Assembly: GCA_029007725.1 (NCBI GenBank)
Contig: JAQXIJ010000082.1
Location: forward strand, 1 to 46,005
From: Bacillota bacterium
GTDB taxonomy: Bacteria > Bacillota > Clostridia > UBA1381
Length of the DNA stretch: 46,005 nucleotides
Reading direction: 5' to 3'
The notes below the pieces were generated by a model, which worked only from the letters and a program-made list of their open reading frames with translations, searched no databases and was not told the DNA's origin. Shown piece by piece: positions 8,936 through 17,125 of this stretch; position 1 is the stretch's first letter, and every line of letters starts with the position of its first letter. Position numbers and translations under genes: made by a program.

Positions 8936-8974
8936 AAAAAAACTGCCCTCGGCACAAACCAGAATAGGCAGTTT
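8936..8974 (-). terminator. Intrinsic terminator after the 9025-9678 gene
   Basis: Inverted repeat AAACTGCC (8940-8947) / GGCAGTTT (8967-8974), with an A-run on the plus strand giving a run of T after the stem on the minus strand. It fits termination of the minus-strand gene ending at 9025. Confidence 0.8.
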
Positions 8975-9024
8975 AAGTTTTTCAATACAAAAAATCTCTG
9001 AATTTACGAGCACAGACAAGTTTT

Positions 9025-9678
9025 TTACGCCTTCATCATATTATCCCTAAGTTTTACAATTTTTGGAATATTTGTTAAAACCTTAACTCCGCGGCATTTT
9101 TTTTCAATATCACCTATAAGCGCGGTCACACTTTCCATATCGAAGCCGGTTATCGACATAAAGCAATAGTCGCCGGATTTAAGCAGTATATATGCAAAAT
9201 CCATACGCCGTAAATTCTTTTCAAGGTATTTGTCCTCTTCGGCTTTTTTCAGAATTTCCGGGTATTTGTCCGGATCCAGGCGGCGCTGCAAAAACTTTTT
9301 CGATCCAAAAATCAAGGTGTCTATGTCACTTACAATTACCTCATCGGTCTTTACCTTTGCAGGCACGAAATCTGAAAAAAAAGATGATTTTTCACTGATT
9401 CGGTACGGCACAATGCCGTTATCCCATGACGAAAGAAAAAGCTTGTCACCGTCAGTGGCTATATATGTCGGCAACGCAGAATTTATTCTTATTATTACAT
9501 ACGACATTCCCATGACAGCCGCTATTATATACATAAGCGCAAACAAAAAATTTGATGTTACCATGCTATATATCGCAAGTCCTATACCTGCAAGACTTAC
9601 TGTGCCGACAAGAGAAATTTTTACAATATATTCATTGCGTGTTCTCTGCTTCAGGCAGGCTTTTGCTGAATAGTCCAT
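9025..9678 (-). CDS. Membrane protein of unknown function with two N-terminal helices
   Basis: A protein of 217 residues. Two hydrophobic helices lie at about residues 19-38 and 44-66 (VSLAGIGLAIYSMV and LFALMYIIAAVMGMSYVIIR). A soluble C-terminal domain follows with beta-rich segments such as YIATDGDKLFLSSWDNGIVP and YILLKSGDYCFMSITGF. This topology resembles bacterial PH-like membrane proteins, but I do not recognise a family. The ribosome site AAGGAG is well spaced, and a promoter overlaps the end of the preceding gene, so it can be transcribed alone. It ends before a strong terminator. Confidence 0.75.
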   Translation of the reverse strand: MDYSAKACLKQRTRNEYIVKISLVGTVSLAGIGLAIYSMVTSNFLFALMYIIAAVMGMSYVIIRINSALPTYIATDGDKLFLSSWDNGIVPYRISEKSSFFSDFVPAKVKTDEVIVSDIDTLIFGSKKFLQRRLDPDKYPEILKKAEEDKYLEKNLRRMDFAYILLKSGDYCFMSITGFDMESVTALIGDIEKKCRGVKVLTNIPKIVKLRDNMMKA

Positions 9679-9707
9679 ATCTATGCTCCTTATTTATTTT
9701 TCACAAC

Positions 9708-9736
9708 ATTATAGCAAAAAAATCAGCAAAGGTCAA
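9708..9736 (-). promoter_or_regulatory. Promoter for the 9025-9678 membrane protein
   Basis: TTGACC (9736-9731), 17-bp spacer, TATAAT (9713-9708) on the minus strand, immediately after the stop of the DUF1015 gene. Confidence 0.7.
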
Positions 9737-9737
9737 G

Positions 9738-10940
9738 TTATTTTATTTTTCTTGCTTCAAAATAGAAACGCTTGTCACATGCCTCTCCCATAGAAAAAGT
9801 TTTTCTCGGAAGCGCACCGTCCGAAATAACTGTTTTGAAAAGGTCAGATTTATGCATTTTGGGCAGCAAAAAACCGATGCATCCCTCTTTTTGTGCAAGC
9901 TTTCTTACCGTATCCTCACCGTGAATATAATCGACCGAAACCCCCTTGTTATCCAAAAAATTCTGCAAAGTTCCGACAGCAAGTGCACTTTGAGAATTTT
10001 TTATGTACAGATCACCATCTTTGCTGCCGAAAACATATTTTATATGCTGTCCGCCGTTGTCGGTGCGTGAGGTTTCGGGATAAAAGCCGCAAAGCTCTGA
10101 AACAAGACTTTCCGGCTCGGTATCGAACACTACACGGTGAATTGGTTCAAACTCAAGTGCATCATCATGAATATTTTCAATTTCCACGAGGCAGAATCTT
10201 GCCGGGTGATTTTTTTGCTCCTCCGGTGAAATCGTATTTTTTATATTTTCCCAGCAGGTTTTTGCGGTTGCAAGCGAATGGTTTCCGTCGCCCACCGCAA
10301 ACAAAAGCCCGTCATCACTGTTTTTCTCAAGCTCAGATAAAGCAGTCAAAATTCTGTCCGCTTCTTTATCTGAAATCAAATAACCGGTCAGATGTCCGCT
10401 ATTTTCCATAATCTCAAAATCGTACAACTTTTCTCCCTTTGAGGTATTTTCTATAACAGTCTTCTTTTCATCGTCGATAAGAAGCATTATGTGCGGTAGC
10501 TCAAGCGATGCATTTTCTCGGATTTTCACCCTAGGTGGAATCCTTTCGCAAACAGTCCCTTCGGTTGCGCGGATTTTGCTTTTTGATCCCTTTGAAAAAT
10601 CATAATCTTCAAGATCAACCGCTCCTACAATACCCTTTCGCACCTTTCCCTCCGCTGTTTTACGCTCAACATAGATCATGCTGTCCAAAAGTTCTTCAAA
10701 AATTCCGCTGTCGAGATATTCAAGCATTGTTTTGTTTATATTATCAATTCTCGACGTACCCTCGCCGAGATATACCTCTGGAAAAACAATATTAAGCGAA
10801 GATGGTTCATCCCCCACATATGCTTTTACCCTTTCCCAATATTCCGGCTGCGATGTGTACTGATCGCACGCAACCACGCTCCATTTTGAAAAATCCACTC
10901 CATGCGGCACAAGAATGTCCGCTTTATTAAATGTGCTCAT
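9738..10940 (-). CDS. DUF1015 family protein
   Basis: A conserved protein of 400 residues whose function is not established. DUF1015 signatures are visible: the N-terminal VPHGVDFSKWSVVACDQYTS, the central SKIRATEGTVCERIPPRVKI, and the GDGNHSLATAK block near residue 218, which looks like a nucleotide- or substrate-binding loop. A late segment, GVSVDYIHGEDTVRKLAQKE, is also typical. In Clostridia this family often sits near D-3-phosphoglycerate dehydrogenase and serine genes, but none is present here; the neighbours are ybaK and mutS2. ATG follows GGAGGATAATATG. Confidence 0.9.
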   Translation of the reverse strand: MSTFNKADILVPHGVDFSKWSVVACDQYTSQPEYWERVKAYVGDEPSSLNIVFPEVYLGEGTSRIDNINKTMLEYLDSGIFEELLDSMIYVERKTAEGKVRKGIVGAVDLEDYDFSKGSKSKIRATEGTVCERIPPRVKIRENASLELPHIMLLIDDEKKTVIENTSKGEKLYDFEIMENSGHLTGYLISDKEADRILTALSELEKNSDDGLLFAVGDGNHSLATAKTCWENIKNTISPEEQKNHPARFCLVEIENIHDDALEFEPIHRVVFDTEPESLVSELCGFYPETSRTDNGGQHIKYVFGSKDGDLYIKNSQSALAVGTLQNFLDNKGVSVDYIHGEDTVRKLAQKEGCIGFLLPKMHKSDLFKTVISDGALPRKTFSMGEACDKRFYFEARKIK

Positions 10941-10975
10941 ATTATCCTCCGTTCCGCCGCCCGCGCGGCACGTAT

Positions 10976-11464
10976 CTACTTATCCTTTATGATATCATAC
11001 ATCTCTGCCTCGATTACTCTCAAAAGATCGTCCGGATTCATAAGCAGCGTAGCGCCGCATATTCCGGCAGAGACAGCAATTTTGTCAAAATTCCTGCAAC
11101 TTTGATGAATATATGTCGGGTATTTCTTTTTCATGCCAATAGGTGAAACTCCTCCGCGGATATATCCGGTCAGCCCCAAAAGCTCCTTGACATGAATAAG
11201 CTCGACTTTTTTGTTGCCCGAAGCCTTTGCAAGCTTTTTAAGATCAAGCTCTTCATCAACTGGAATGCAGGCGACCATTATTTCCTTTCCGCGTGCAACA
11301 AGTGTCTTAAAAGACTGCTCGCACGGTATTCCGGTAAGCTCCGAAATATGCACTCCGAAGTTTTCGCCGACCTCCTCCGCTTCGTATTCTATCGTTTCAA
11401 AGCCTATTTTTTCCGCCTGAAGCATACGCATTGCATTTGTTACTATAGGTTTCTTTTTTGACAT
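10976..11464 (-). CDS. ybaK: Cys-tRNA(Pro) deacylase YbaK
   Basis: A trans-editing hydrolase that clears Cys mischarged onto tRNA-Pro by ProRS. At 162 residues it is a typical single YbaK/EbsC domain. The family blocks are TNAMRMLQ at the N-terminus, EQSFKTLVARGK around residue 50, the catalytic-lysine region KKLAKASGNKKVEL, GYIRGGVSPIGMKKKYPTYI and a C-terminal SAGICGATLLMNPDDLLRVI. It lies 10 bp downstream of mutS2 and is probably cotranscribed with it. Confidence 0.94.
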   Translation of the reverse strand: MSKKKPIVTNAMRMLQAEKIGFETIEYEAEEVGENFGVHISELTGIPCEQSFKTLVARGKEIMVACIPVDEELDLKKLAKASGNKKVELIHVKELLGLTGYIRGGVSPIGMKKKYPTYIHQSCRNFDKIAVSAGICGATLLMNPDDLLRVIEAEMYDIIKDK

Positions 11465-11474
11465 TTTTTCTCCT

Positions 11475-13859
11475 TTACTTCAGCTCGACCACCGTTACTC
11501 CGGCTTCTCCCTCGCCGTAGTTTCCCATTCGCTGTGACTTTACATATTTGTGCTTTTTAAGCATCTTTCCTATTCCGGCACGCAAAACGCCCGTGCCCTT
11601 GCCGTGAATTATGGTGACCGGCGAAATTCCGGCAAGATAGCAATCATCAATAAATTTTTCGACATTCATTATAGCCTCGTCAAGGGTCTGACCCCTAACA
11701 TCAACCTCGGTTGATACGTTTTTCGTTTTCGACGTATACGTGCCGGTAGATTTTATATATCTGTCGGCGACCTCCTTTGCCGAAGTGTCCACGACAGCTT
11801 CAAGGTTTGAAATATGCACATTCATTTTCAGAATACCTGCCTGAACGCGCACATTTCCTTTATCGTCCGGCTTTTTTATCACGGTTGCAAGCTGGTCCAT
11901 ATCCAAAATACGCACCGTGTCGCCCTCTTTAAGATTTTTCGGTGGCTTTCGTAAGGTCTTGCGCGGCACAGCACTTTTTGCCATTGCTTTGTCAATGCTG
12001 TCCTCACGCTTTTTCAGGTTTTCGCGAGATGCCTTAATCTTTTCTCCCACATCATGTGATTTTCCCTCAATTCTCATGCGCTCAAGCTCTTTTATTATTT
12101 CGTTCGACTCGCGCCTCGCGTCCATAACAATAATTTTAGCTTCGCGGCGTGCCTCATCAAGAATATTCGCTTTTGCTTCCTTAAGCTTGCGCCGCTCCTT
12201 TTCTATCTCATTTTTAAGGTCGTAGAGCTCGTTTTTCATATGAAGCGCACGATCCTTTTCCATCTTTGCCTCGGCGCGGTTTTGCTCGAGCTCGGTTATT
12301 ACGTCCTCAAACTTAACGTCCTCGTCACTCAAAATCTCATTTGCACGGTCCAGCACACTTTCGTCAAGCCCCAGTCTGCGCGAAATTGCAAATGCGTTAG
12401 ATTTGCCCGGAACCCCGATAAGAAGTTTGTATGTTGGGCGCAGACTTTCGATATCAAATTCACAGGAGGCATTTTCAACCCCGTCTGTTGTAAGCGCAAA
12501 AATCTTCAGTTCGCTGTAGTGCGTTGTTGCAACCGTTGTCGCACCGAAACTGCGCAGATATTCAAGCACCGCTATTGCAAGTGCAGCACCCTCTGTCGGG
12601 TCTGTTCCGGCGCCGAGCTCATCGAACAGCGCAAGTGAATCGCTGTCTACCGTTTTCAATATACTCACAATATTCACCATATGTGATGAAAATGTTGAAA
12701 GGCTCTGTTCAATGCTCTGTTCATCGCCTATATCAGCAAAAAACTTTTTAAATACAGCCGCACGGCTGTTTTCATTTGCCGGAATGTGCAGTCCTGCCGC
12801 TGCCATAATTGAAAACAAACCGATGGTTTTAAGCGTTACGGTTTTTCCGCCGGTGTTCGGGCCGGTCACAACAAGTGTGTTATATTTTTCCCCTAGATAT
12901 ATGTCGTTTGCAACCACCTTAGCGCTGTCAATAAGCGGATGGCGCGCCTTTTTCAAATCTATAATTCCCTCGTCATTAAGCACCGGCTCGGTACATTTGT
13001 ACTCAAACGCTAACTTTGCCTTGCAGAATATGAAATCAAGTCGCATTACAATATTATAATCTGCCACAATAATTCCCGCATTCTCCGACACCTCGGCAGA
13101 AAGCTTTTGCAGAATTTTTTCGATTTCAATCTGCTCCTTATTTATAAGTTCGCGAATTTCGTTATTTGCGTTTACAACGCTCATCGGTTCGATAAACAGT
13201 GTAGCGCCGCTCGACGAGCTGTCATGCACGATTCCGGGTATCTCGCCACGATATTCCGCACGCACCGGGATAACATATCTGTCCTGACGGATTGTCACTA
13301 TCGGGTCCTGAAGATATTTTTTGTATGCCTCAGAGCGAATCATTGTGCTCAGACTATCCTTGATTTTTGCGTTTAAAATGTGCTTTTTGCGTCGTATAGC
13401 GCTCAAATCGTGCGAAGCGTCGTCGGCAATTTCGGTTTCGGAAAGTATTATGGAATTAATCGTATCCTCCAGACTTTTATTAGTGATTATGCTGTCCGAA
13501 AGCGCATGAAGTATTTCTGAATTTTCGTCCGCGTCGCCGAGATATCCTTTTATTCGCCTTGCCACGTACAAAACTCGCGCAACCGACATAAAATCCTTCG
13601 TATTTAAAATTCCGCCGATTTCACTGCGTTTTACACAGGCGGTAATATCCGGTACACCGAGATTGATCGGTGGATTGCCGAGCTTATAGCATACCGCCAC
13701 TGCCTCTGTTGTTTCGCGCTGTGCTTCACGAGCGGATTCCAGAGTATCAAGCGGCTCAAGCTCCAGTATTTTTTTTCGTACCTGTTCACTGTCGGTATAT
13801 GATGCCATTTTATTCAGAATTTTATCAAATTCAAGTGTTTTAAAAGCCCGCTGCTTCAT
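11475..13859 (-). CDS. mutS2: Endonuclease MutS2
   Basis: A 794-residue MutS-family ATPase without the mismatch-recognition domains. It has the lever/clamp helices (about 1-290), Walker A TGPNTGGKTVTLKT, Walker B LALFDELGAGTDPTEGAALA and the THYSELK switch. A long basic/acidic coiled coil follows (about 510-640), then a C-terminal Smr nuclease domain with VDVRGQTLDEA and IIHGKGTGVLRAGI. MutS2 proteins suppress recombination and rescue collided ribosomes in Bacillota. Transcription starts from a good promoter at 13907-13935 that is back to back with that of tadA. Confidence 0.97.
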   Translation of the reverse strand: MKQRAFKTLEFDKILNKMASYTDSEQVRKKILELEPLDTLESAREAQRETTEAVAVCYKLGNPPINLGVPDITACVKRSEIGGILNTKDFMSVARVLYVARRIKGYLGDADENSEILHALSDSIITNKSLEDTINSIILSETEIADDASHDLSAIRRKKHILNAKIKDSLSTMIRSEAYKKYLQDPIVTIRQDRYVIPVRAEYRGEIPGIVHDSSSSGATLFIEPMSVVNANNEIRELINKEQIEIEKILQKLSAEVSENAGIIVADYNIVMRLDFIFCKAKLAFEYKCTEPVLNDEGIIDLKKARHPLIDSAKVVANDIYLGEKYNTLVVTGPNTGGKTVTLKTIGLFSIMAAAGLHIPANENSRAAVFKKFFADIGDEQSIEQSLSTFSSHMVNIVSILKTVDSDSLALFDELGAGTDPTEGAALAIAVLEYLRSFGATTVATTHYSELKIFALTTDGVENASCEFDIESLRPTYKLLIGVPGKSNAFAISRRLGLDESVLDRANEILSDEDVKFEDVITELEQNRAEAKMEKDRALHMKNELYDLKNEIEKERRKLKEAKANILDEARREAKIIVMDARRESNEIIKELERMRIEGKSHDVGEKIKASRENLKKREDSIDKAMAKSAVPRKTLRKPPKNLKEGDTVRILDMDQLATVIKKPDDKGNVRVQAGILKMNVHISNLEAVVDTSAKEVADRYIKSTGTYTSKTKNVSTEVDVRGQTLDEAIMNVEKFIDDCYLAGISPVTIIHGKGTGVLRAGIGKMLKKHKYVKSQRMGNYGEGEAGVTVVELK

Positions 13860-13906
13860 TTATTACAAACTCCCCATTATCAAAACATAAAAATTTTCTA
13901 CAAATT

Positions 13907-13935
13907 ATTATATCAATTTTTTTCAATAAAAACAA
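13907..13935 (-). promoter_or_regulatory. Promoter for mutS2-ybaK
   Basis: TTGTTT (13935-13930), 17-bp spacer, TATAAT (13912-13907) on the minus strand, about 50 bp before the mutS2 ATG. Confidence 0.65.
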
Positions 13936-13943
13936 TAAGTTTA

Positions 13944-13972
13944 TTGCAAAAGTTTAAATGTTATGATAAAAT
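13944..13972 (+). promoter_or_regulatory. Promoter for the tadA operon
   Basis: TTGCAA (13944-13949), 17-bp spacer, TAAAAT (13967-13972), about 28 bp before the tadA ATG. The divergent mutS2 promoter ends nine bases away. Confidence 0.6.
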
Positions 13973-14000
13973 ACAGGTACAATGCTGCAAGGAGTATCAG

Positions 14001-14450
14001 ATGGATATTAAATTTATGCAAATGGCGCTGCGCGAAGCAGAAAAGGCTGCAAAAGCGGGCGAAACACCGGTCGGTGCGGTTATTGTGCAAAACGGTGCTT
14101 TCATAGCGCGAGGATTTAACAAGCGCGAAACAAAAAAAAACGCTCTGCTTCATGCTGAAATCATCGCTATTGACAAAGCGTGCAGAAAGCTTGGAGGCTG
14201 GCGCCTGCCCGATTGTGACATTTATGTCACGCTAGAACCATGCCCTATGTGCACCGGTGCAATCATTCAGTCACGTATAAATAACGTATATTTCGGCGCA
14301 TTTGACAAAAAATCCGGCTGTCTGGGCAGCGTGTGCGACTTATCCGGTCTTTTGCCGCATAAAATAGAGTACACCGGTGGAATTATGCATCACGAATGTG
14401 AGCAAATTCTAAAAAATTTTTTTAAAGAACTCAGAAAGAGGGAAAAATAA
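14001..14450 (+). CDS. tadA: tRNA adenosine-34 deaminase TadA
   Basis: It converts A34 to inosine in the tRNA-Arg(ACG) wobble position. The length is 149 residues from ATG at 14001, which has AAGGAG six bases upstream. The zinc deaminase motif is complete: HAEI in LLHAEIIAIDKACRK (zinc His and catalytic Glu) and PCPMCTGAI (zinc cysteines). SRINNVYFGAFDKKSG and the C-terminal FFKELRKREK also fit TadA. The stop overlaps the ATG of a 32-codon membrane peptide (TAATG). Confidence 0.96.
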   Translation: MDIKFMQMALREAEKAAKAGETPVGAVIVQNGAFIARGFNKRETKKNALLHAEIIAIDKACRKLGGWRLPDCDIYVTLEPCPMCTGAIIQSRINNVYFGAFDKKSGCLGSVCDLSGLLPHKIEYTGGIMHHECEQILKNFFKELRKREK

Positions 14451-14548
14451 TGTCATTCAACAAAAAATCAATTAGAATAATTTGCGCTGTTGTTGCAGTT
14501 GCTTTGCTCTGCCCTATAGCGATTGAAATTATTTATATGTTAATGTGA
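14450..14548 (+). CDS. 32-residue single-helix membrane peptide
   Basis: A short frame whose ATG overlaps the tadA stop (TAATG), with GAGGG eight to twelve bases upstream. The peptide is MSFNKKSIRI, then a hydrophobic span (IICAVVAVALLCPIAIEIIY), then MLM. A positively charged N-terminus followed by about 20 apolar residues is the layout of a one-pass membrane protein. It is followed 14 bp later by a second membrane-anchored protein, so the two may act together. No family was recognised. Confidence 0.55.
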   Translation: MSFNKKSIRIICAVVAVALLCPIAIEIIYMLM

Positions 14549-14562
14549 GCGAGGTAACGCAT

Positions 14563-15240
14563 ATGGCAAAAAAAAATACCGCAAGACGTATATTTCTCAC
14601 GCTCTTATCCGTTCTGCTCGCCGTAATAATACTGTCAGCGGTGCTTGGCTATGCGGTTTTTAACCTATATATAGCCCCAAAATACAGGCAAATCACCGCT
14701 CAATCAGGCAGCGAACATAGCCTTTCGGAAAAAGATTTACTCAGCTTTGCAAAGTTTCTCACAGATAAACAATTTATAGATAATCTTAAAAATTTTGATA
14801 AGGAATCGGCAAAAATTATTCTTTCAACAATGTACGACTTAGAGGCGGAAAATGCCGAAAATCCGGGAAATACCGAAGCAGATGCAAAAGTCTGGGATGA
14901 AGCGTTTACAGCGGACATGAAGCCGATTGAAACGCCGTCTCCCACTCCACCTCCGAAAATAAAGACACCTCCTGCTGACGTCAAAAAAGCTGTGGAGGCA
15001 GCCGGGTATACGCCGTCAGCATCACAAAAAACGGCATATGACCGCATAACTGCGGCGGCATCTGAAGACGAAATAGCAGCAGGAATGGCGATTTTGTCAA
15101 AAATCAGTATGTCGAAAATAAACAAGCTGCGAGCAGAAGGAAAAAACGACGAGCTGAAGGCTTACATAAGAAGTCGTCTTTCCTCTGCGGAAATTTCTAC
15201 AAGCCTAAAACTTTACAACAAATATAAACATCTTCTTTAA
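14563..15240 (+). CDS. Membrane-anchored protein of unknown function
   Basis: A protein of 225 residues from ATG at 14563, chosen because GAGG lies eight bases upstream; an earlier in-frame GTG at 14545 is poorly placed. One membrane helix lies at about residues 9-33 (IFLTLLSVLLAVIILSAVLG). An alpha-helical acidic segment follows, then a proline-rich linker (TPSPTPPPKIKTPPAD near 130), then a helical C-terminal domain of about 85 residues with repeated helix pairs (AAGMAILSKISMSKINKLRA). The domain is predicted to face the outside. It is probably cotranscribed with tadA. Confidence 0.7.
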   Translation: MAKKNTARRIFLTLLSVLLAVIILSAVLGYAVFNLYIAPKYRQITAQSGSEHSLSEKDLLSFAKFLTDKQFIDNLKNFDKESAKIILSTMYDLEAENAENPGNTEADAKVWDEAFTADMKPIETPSPTPPPKIKTPPADVKKAVEAAGYTPSASQKTAYDRITAAASEDEIAAGMAILSKISMSKINKLRAEGKNDELKAYIRSRLSSAEISTSLKLYNKYKHLL

Positions 15241-15292
15241 TCATGCATAAATCCCAGATTCCTGCGCATGATAATGTCGGGAGGTGTTAAAT

Positions 15293-15463
15293 ATGAGTTG
15301 TAATGGTACTCCGAACGAAAGCATAAAATGCACAGTTACCGAATGTAAAAATCATTGCAAGTCAAAGGATTATTGTTCGTTATCATCTATAACAGTAGGA
15401 ACTCACGAACCTAATCCTACAATGAATGAGTGCACTGACTGCAAGTCATTTGAATTGGCATAA
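15293..15463 (+). CDS. DUF1540 cysteine-rich mini-protein
   Basis: A 56-residue protein with the DUF1540 pattern of ordered cysteines: IKCTVTECKNHCKSKDYCSL, then SITVG, then ECTDCKSFELA at the end. The spacing suggests a small metal-binding knuckle. GGGAGGTG lies eight bases before the ATG, and a strong terminator follows 14 bp after the stop. DUF1540 proteins are common in Clostridia, often in spore-formers; their role is not established. Confidence 0.85.
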   Translation: MSCNGTPNESIKCTVTECKNHCKSKDYCSLSSITVGTHEPNPTMNECTDCKSFELA

Positions 15464-15476
15464 AAATTATGCCGTT

Positions 15477-15518
15477 TCAAGTAAAAAAGGCGGGATTTTA
15501 CCTGCCTTTTTTACTTGA
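15477..15518. terminator. Strong bidirectional terminator
   Basis: A 15-bp perfect stem (TCAAGTAAAAAAGGC, 15477-15491 / GCCTTTTTTACTTGA, 15504-15518) with a 12-base loop. The A- and T-rich arms can serve either strand. It ends the tadA-DUF1540 transcript before the radical SAM gene. Confidence 0.8.
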
Positions 15519-15538
15519 CAAAAATGTGAGGTAAAATT

Positions 15539-16486
15539 ATGGAAAACAAATTTAAATATTCGCTTGACAACAAGCGCTATCATACGTGGAACTATCATCT
15601 GCGCACAAAATTCGGCGGAAAGGTATTCAAAATCGCATTGAACGGAGGCTTCACCTGTCCCAACATAGACGGCAGCAAGGGTATCGGCGGCTGCACATAC
15701 TGTCTCGGCGGCAGCGGCGACTTTGCCGGAGACCCGAGCCACGCAATCCTTACGCAGTTCGAAGAAGTCAAGGCGCGTATGCTGAAAAAGTGGCCGCACG
15801 CAAAATATATTCCTTATTTTCAGGCAAATTCTAATACATATGCGCCGCTGTCCGTATTGAAAGAACGCTTTGAACCCGTATTGAACCAACCCGATGTTGT
15901 TGGGCTTGCAGTGGCAACGCGTGCCGACTGTCTGCCGGACGATTTAATCGACTATCTTGAGGAAATCAGCCGGCGCACATATCTCGTTTTAGAGCTCGGT
16001 CTGCAAACAATATTTGACAAAACCGGCGAAAAAATCAACAGATGCCATTCCTATGCCGATTTTCTGGAGGCTTTTAAAAAACTAAAAAAACGCGGCATAA
16101 ACGTATGCGTTCATCTGATACTGGGTCTTCCCGGTGAAACGAATGACATGATGTTAGAGAGTGCAAAGGCCGTGGCAAGACTTGAACCCCACTGTGTAAA
16201 GCTTCATTTGCTCCACGTTTTGAATGGTACAAAAATTGCTGACCAGTACCAAAACGGCGAATTTGAAACGCTGTCGCTCTGTGAATATGTAAACACTGTT
16301 GTAGACTGTCTTGAATATTTTTCTGAAGAAACGATAATTCAGCGGCTTACCGGCGATGGCGGCAGAGATAAGCTGATTTCGCCGCTTTGGAGTCTTAAAA
16401 AATTTGTTGTTTTAAATGAAATTGACAAAGAAATGCTGCGTCGTGACACCTATCAGGGGAAACTTTTTTCTACGATCAAAGGTTAG
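15539..16486 (+). CDS. TIGR01212 family radical SAM protein (YhcC-like)
   Basis: A 315-residue radical SAM enzyme. The iron-sulfur cysteines lie in GGFTCPNIDGSKGIGGCTYC (residues about 36-55), with the wider spacing between the first two typical of this subfamily rather than CX3CX2C. The SAM-binding GLAVATRADCL, LELGLQT and LILGLPGET blocks follow in order. The C-terminus has the family segment IIQRLTGDGGRDKLISPLW. E. coli YhcC is the named relative; its substrate is not firmly established. GTGAGG precedes the ATG, and a terminator follows within 25 bp. Confidence 0.94.
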   Translation: MENKFKYSLDNKRYHTWNYHLRTKFGGKVFKIALNGGFTCPNIDGSKGIGGCTYCLGGSGDFAGDPSHAILTQFEEVKARMLKKWPHAKYIPYFQANSNTYAPLSVLKERFEPVLNQPDVVGLAVATRADCLPDDLIDYLEEISRRTYLVLELGLQTIFDKTGEKINRCHSYADFLEAFKKLKKRGINVCVHLILGLPGETNDMMLESAKAVARLEPHCVKLHLLHVLNGTKIADQYQNGEFETLSLCEYVNTVVDCLEYFSEETIIQRLTGDGGRDKLISPLWSLKKFVVLNEIDKEMLRRDTYQGKLFSTIKG

Positions 16487-16508
16487 TAACAAAAAAGCAA
16501 GAGCCCGT

Positions 16509-16549
16509 ATATGCACCTCGAAAGCATATCCTTTCGGGGGCATATTTTT
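16509..16549 (+). terminator. Terminator after the radical SAM gene
   Basis: ATATGC...TCGAAAG / CTTTCGGGGGCATAT stem (16509-16545) followed by TTTT. Its 3' edge touches the stop codon of the convergent DUF2992 gene. Confidence 0.75.
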
Positions 16550-16967
16550 AATGACCCTTGTGTTTTTCCTTTTTCTTTTTCTGTTTTAATTCAAATTGTC
16601 GCTCTGCCTCCGCTTCCCGCCTTTTTCCGGAATCGGCTTTTCGTGCCAGCTTCCCCTGCTCGTGCATAAGCTTAAGTGCCTGCTGAGCTTTACTTCCTAT
16701 GCCTTCATTTTGCAGAGTTCTTTTGATTTTGCGCTGCAAGCGCTTAGGATTTGAGGCTTTTTCTGTATTCGTTGTTTCCTTTACCGGGGGACTGAATTTG
16801 AGATTGCCCCAATTTTTCAGAAGAAATTCATACACCTCATAATCCTTAGGCTCCGCGCCAAAAGTAATTTTGCAAACCTCGCATTCTTTTCCGTCACTCC
16901 GCTCATAAATTCCTATCCAAAAAGGTTCTTCAAACAAAACGGTAAGCGATGCTCTTTCCGCATACAT
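16548..16967 (-). CDS. yjdF: DUF2992 (YjdF) family protein
   Basis: A 139-residue protein. The N-terminal half is the DUF2992 domain: SLTVLFEEPFWIGIYERSDG, then CKITFGAEPKDYEVYEFLLK, then LKFSPPV. The C-terminal half is highly basic and helical (KRLQRKIKRTLQ, ending in a lysine-rich KQKKKKEKHKG tail), as usual in the family. The function is not established; the B. subtilis gene is controlled by a riboswitch that binds azaaromatic compounds, pointing to a role in handling toxic heterocycles. The same RNA type lies in this leader. GGAGGAACTGCATC places the ribosome site before the ATG. Confidence 0.9.
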   Translation of the reverse strand: MYAERASLTVLFEEPFWIGIYERSDGKECEVCKITFGAEPKDYEVYEFLLKNWGNLKFSPPVKETTNTEKASNPKRLQRKIKRTLQNEGIGSKAQQALKLMHEQGKLARKADSGKRREAEAERQFELKQKKKKEKHKGH

Positions 16968-16990
16968 GATGCAGTTCCTCCTTTATTTTT

Positions 16991-17077
16991 TACAGAGAAC
17001 GGACAACCAAGGAGGCAGGTTACTGTCAGCTGACGCTGCATCCGGACTACCGACCGAAACTGTGTTTTATCTCTGTA
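16991..17077 (-). ncRNA. yjdF-type riboswitch
   Basis: The 5' leader of the DUF2992 gene. The minus-strand RNA is closed by a perfect 8-bp helix UACAGAGA (17077-17070) / UCUCUGUA (16998-16991) and contains a conserved-looking core with GGUCGGUAGUCCGGA and the self-complementary GUCAGCUGAC. The position directly before a yjdF/DUF2992 gene and the size (about 87 nt) fit the yjdF motif, known to bind azaaromatic ligands. The helix ends about 24 bases before the start codon, so translational control is likely; no terminator hairpin intervenes. Confidence 0.82.
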
Positions 17078-17084
17078 CTTATAT

Positions 17085-17115
17085 TTTATAACAACTTTCC
17101 TATATGTCGACACAA
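17085..17115 (-). promoter_or_regulatory. Probable promoter for the yjdF riboswitch-DUF2992 transcript
   Basis: TATAAA at 17090-17085, placed so that transcription would begin at the first base of the riboswitch closing helix. The best -35 is TTGTGT (17115-17110) with a long 19-bp spacer, so the call is weak. Confidence 0.4.
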
Positions 17116-17125
17116 TTTTTCAAAT

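Noticed and set aside
15515-15520. TTGACA that could be the -35 box of a promoter for the radical SAM gene
   Set aside because: The matching -10 would fall on the start codon (TATGGA), leaving no leader; the sequence is the arm of the terminator stem.
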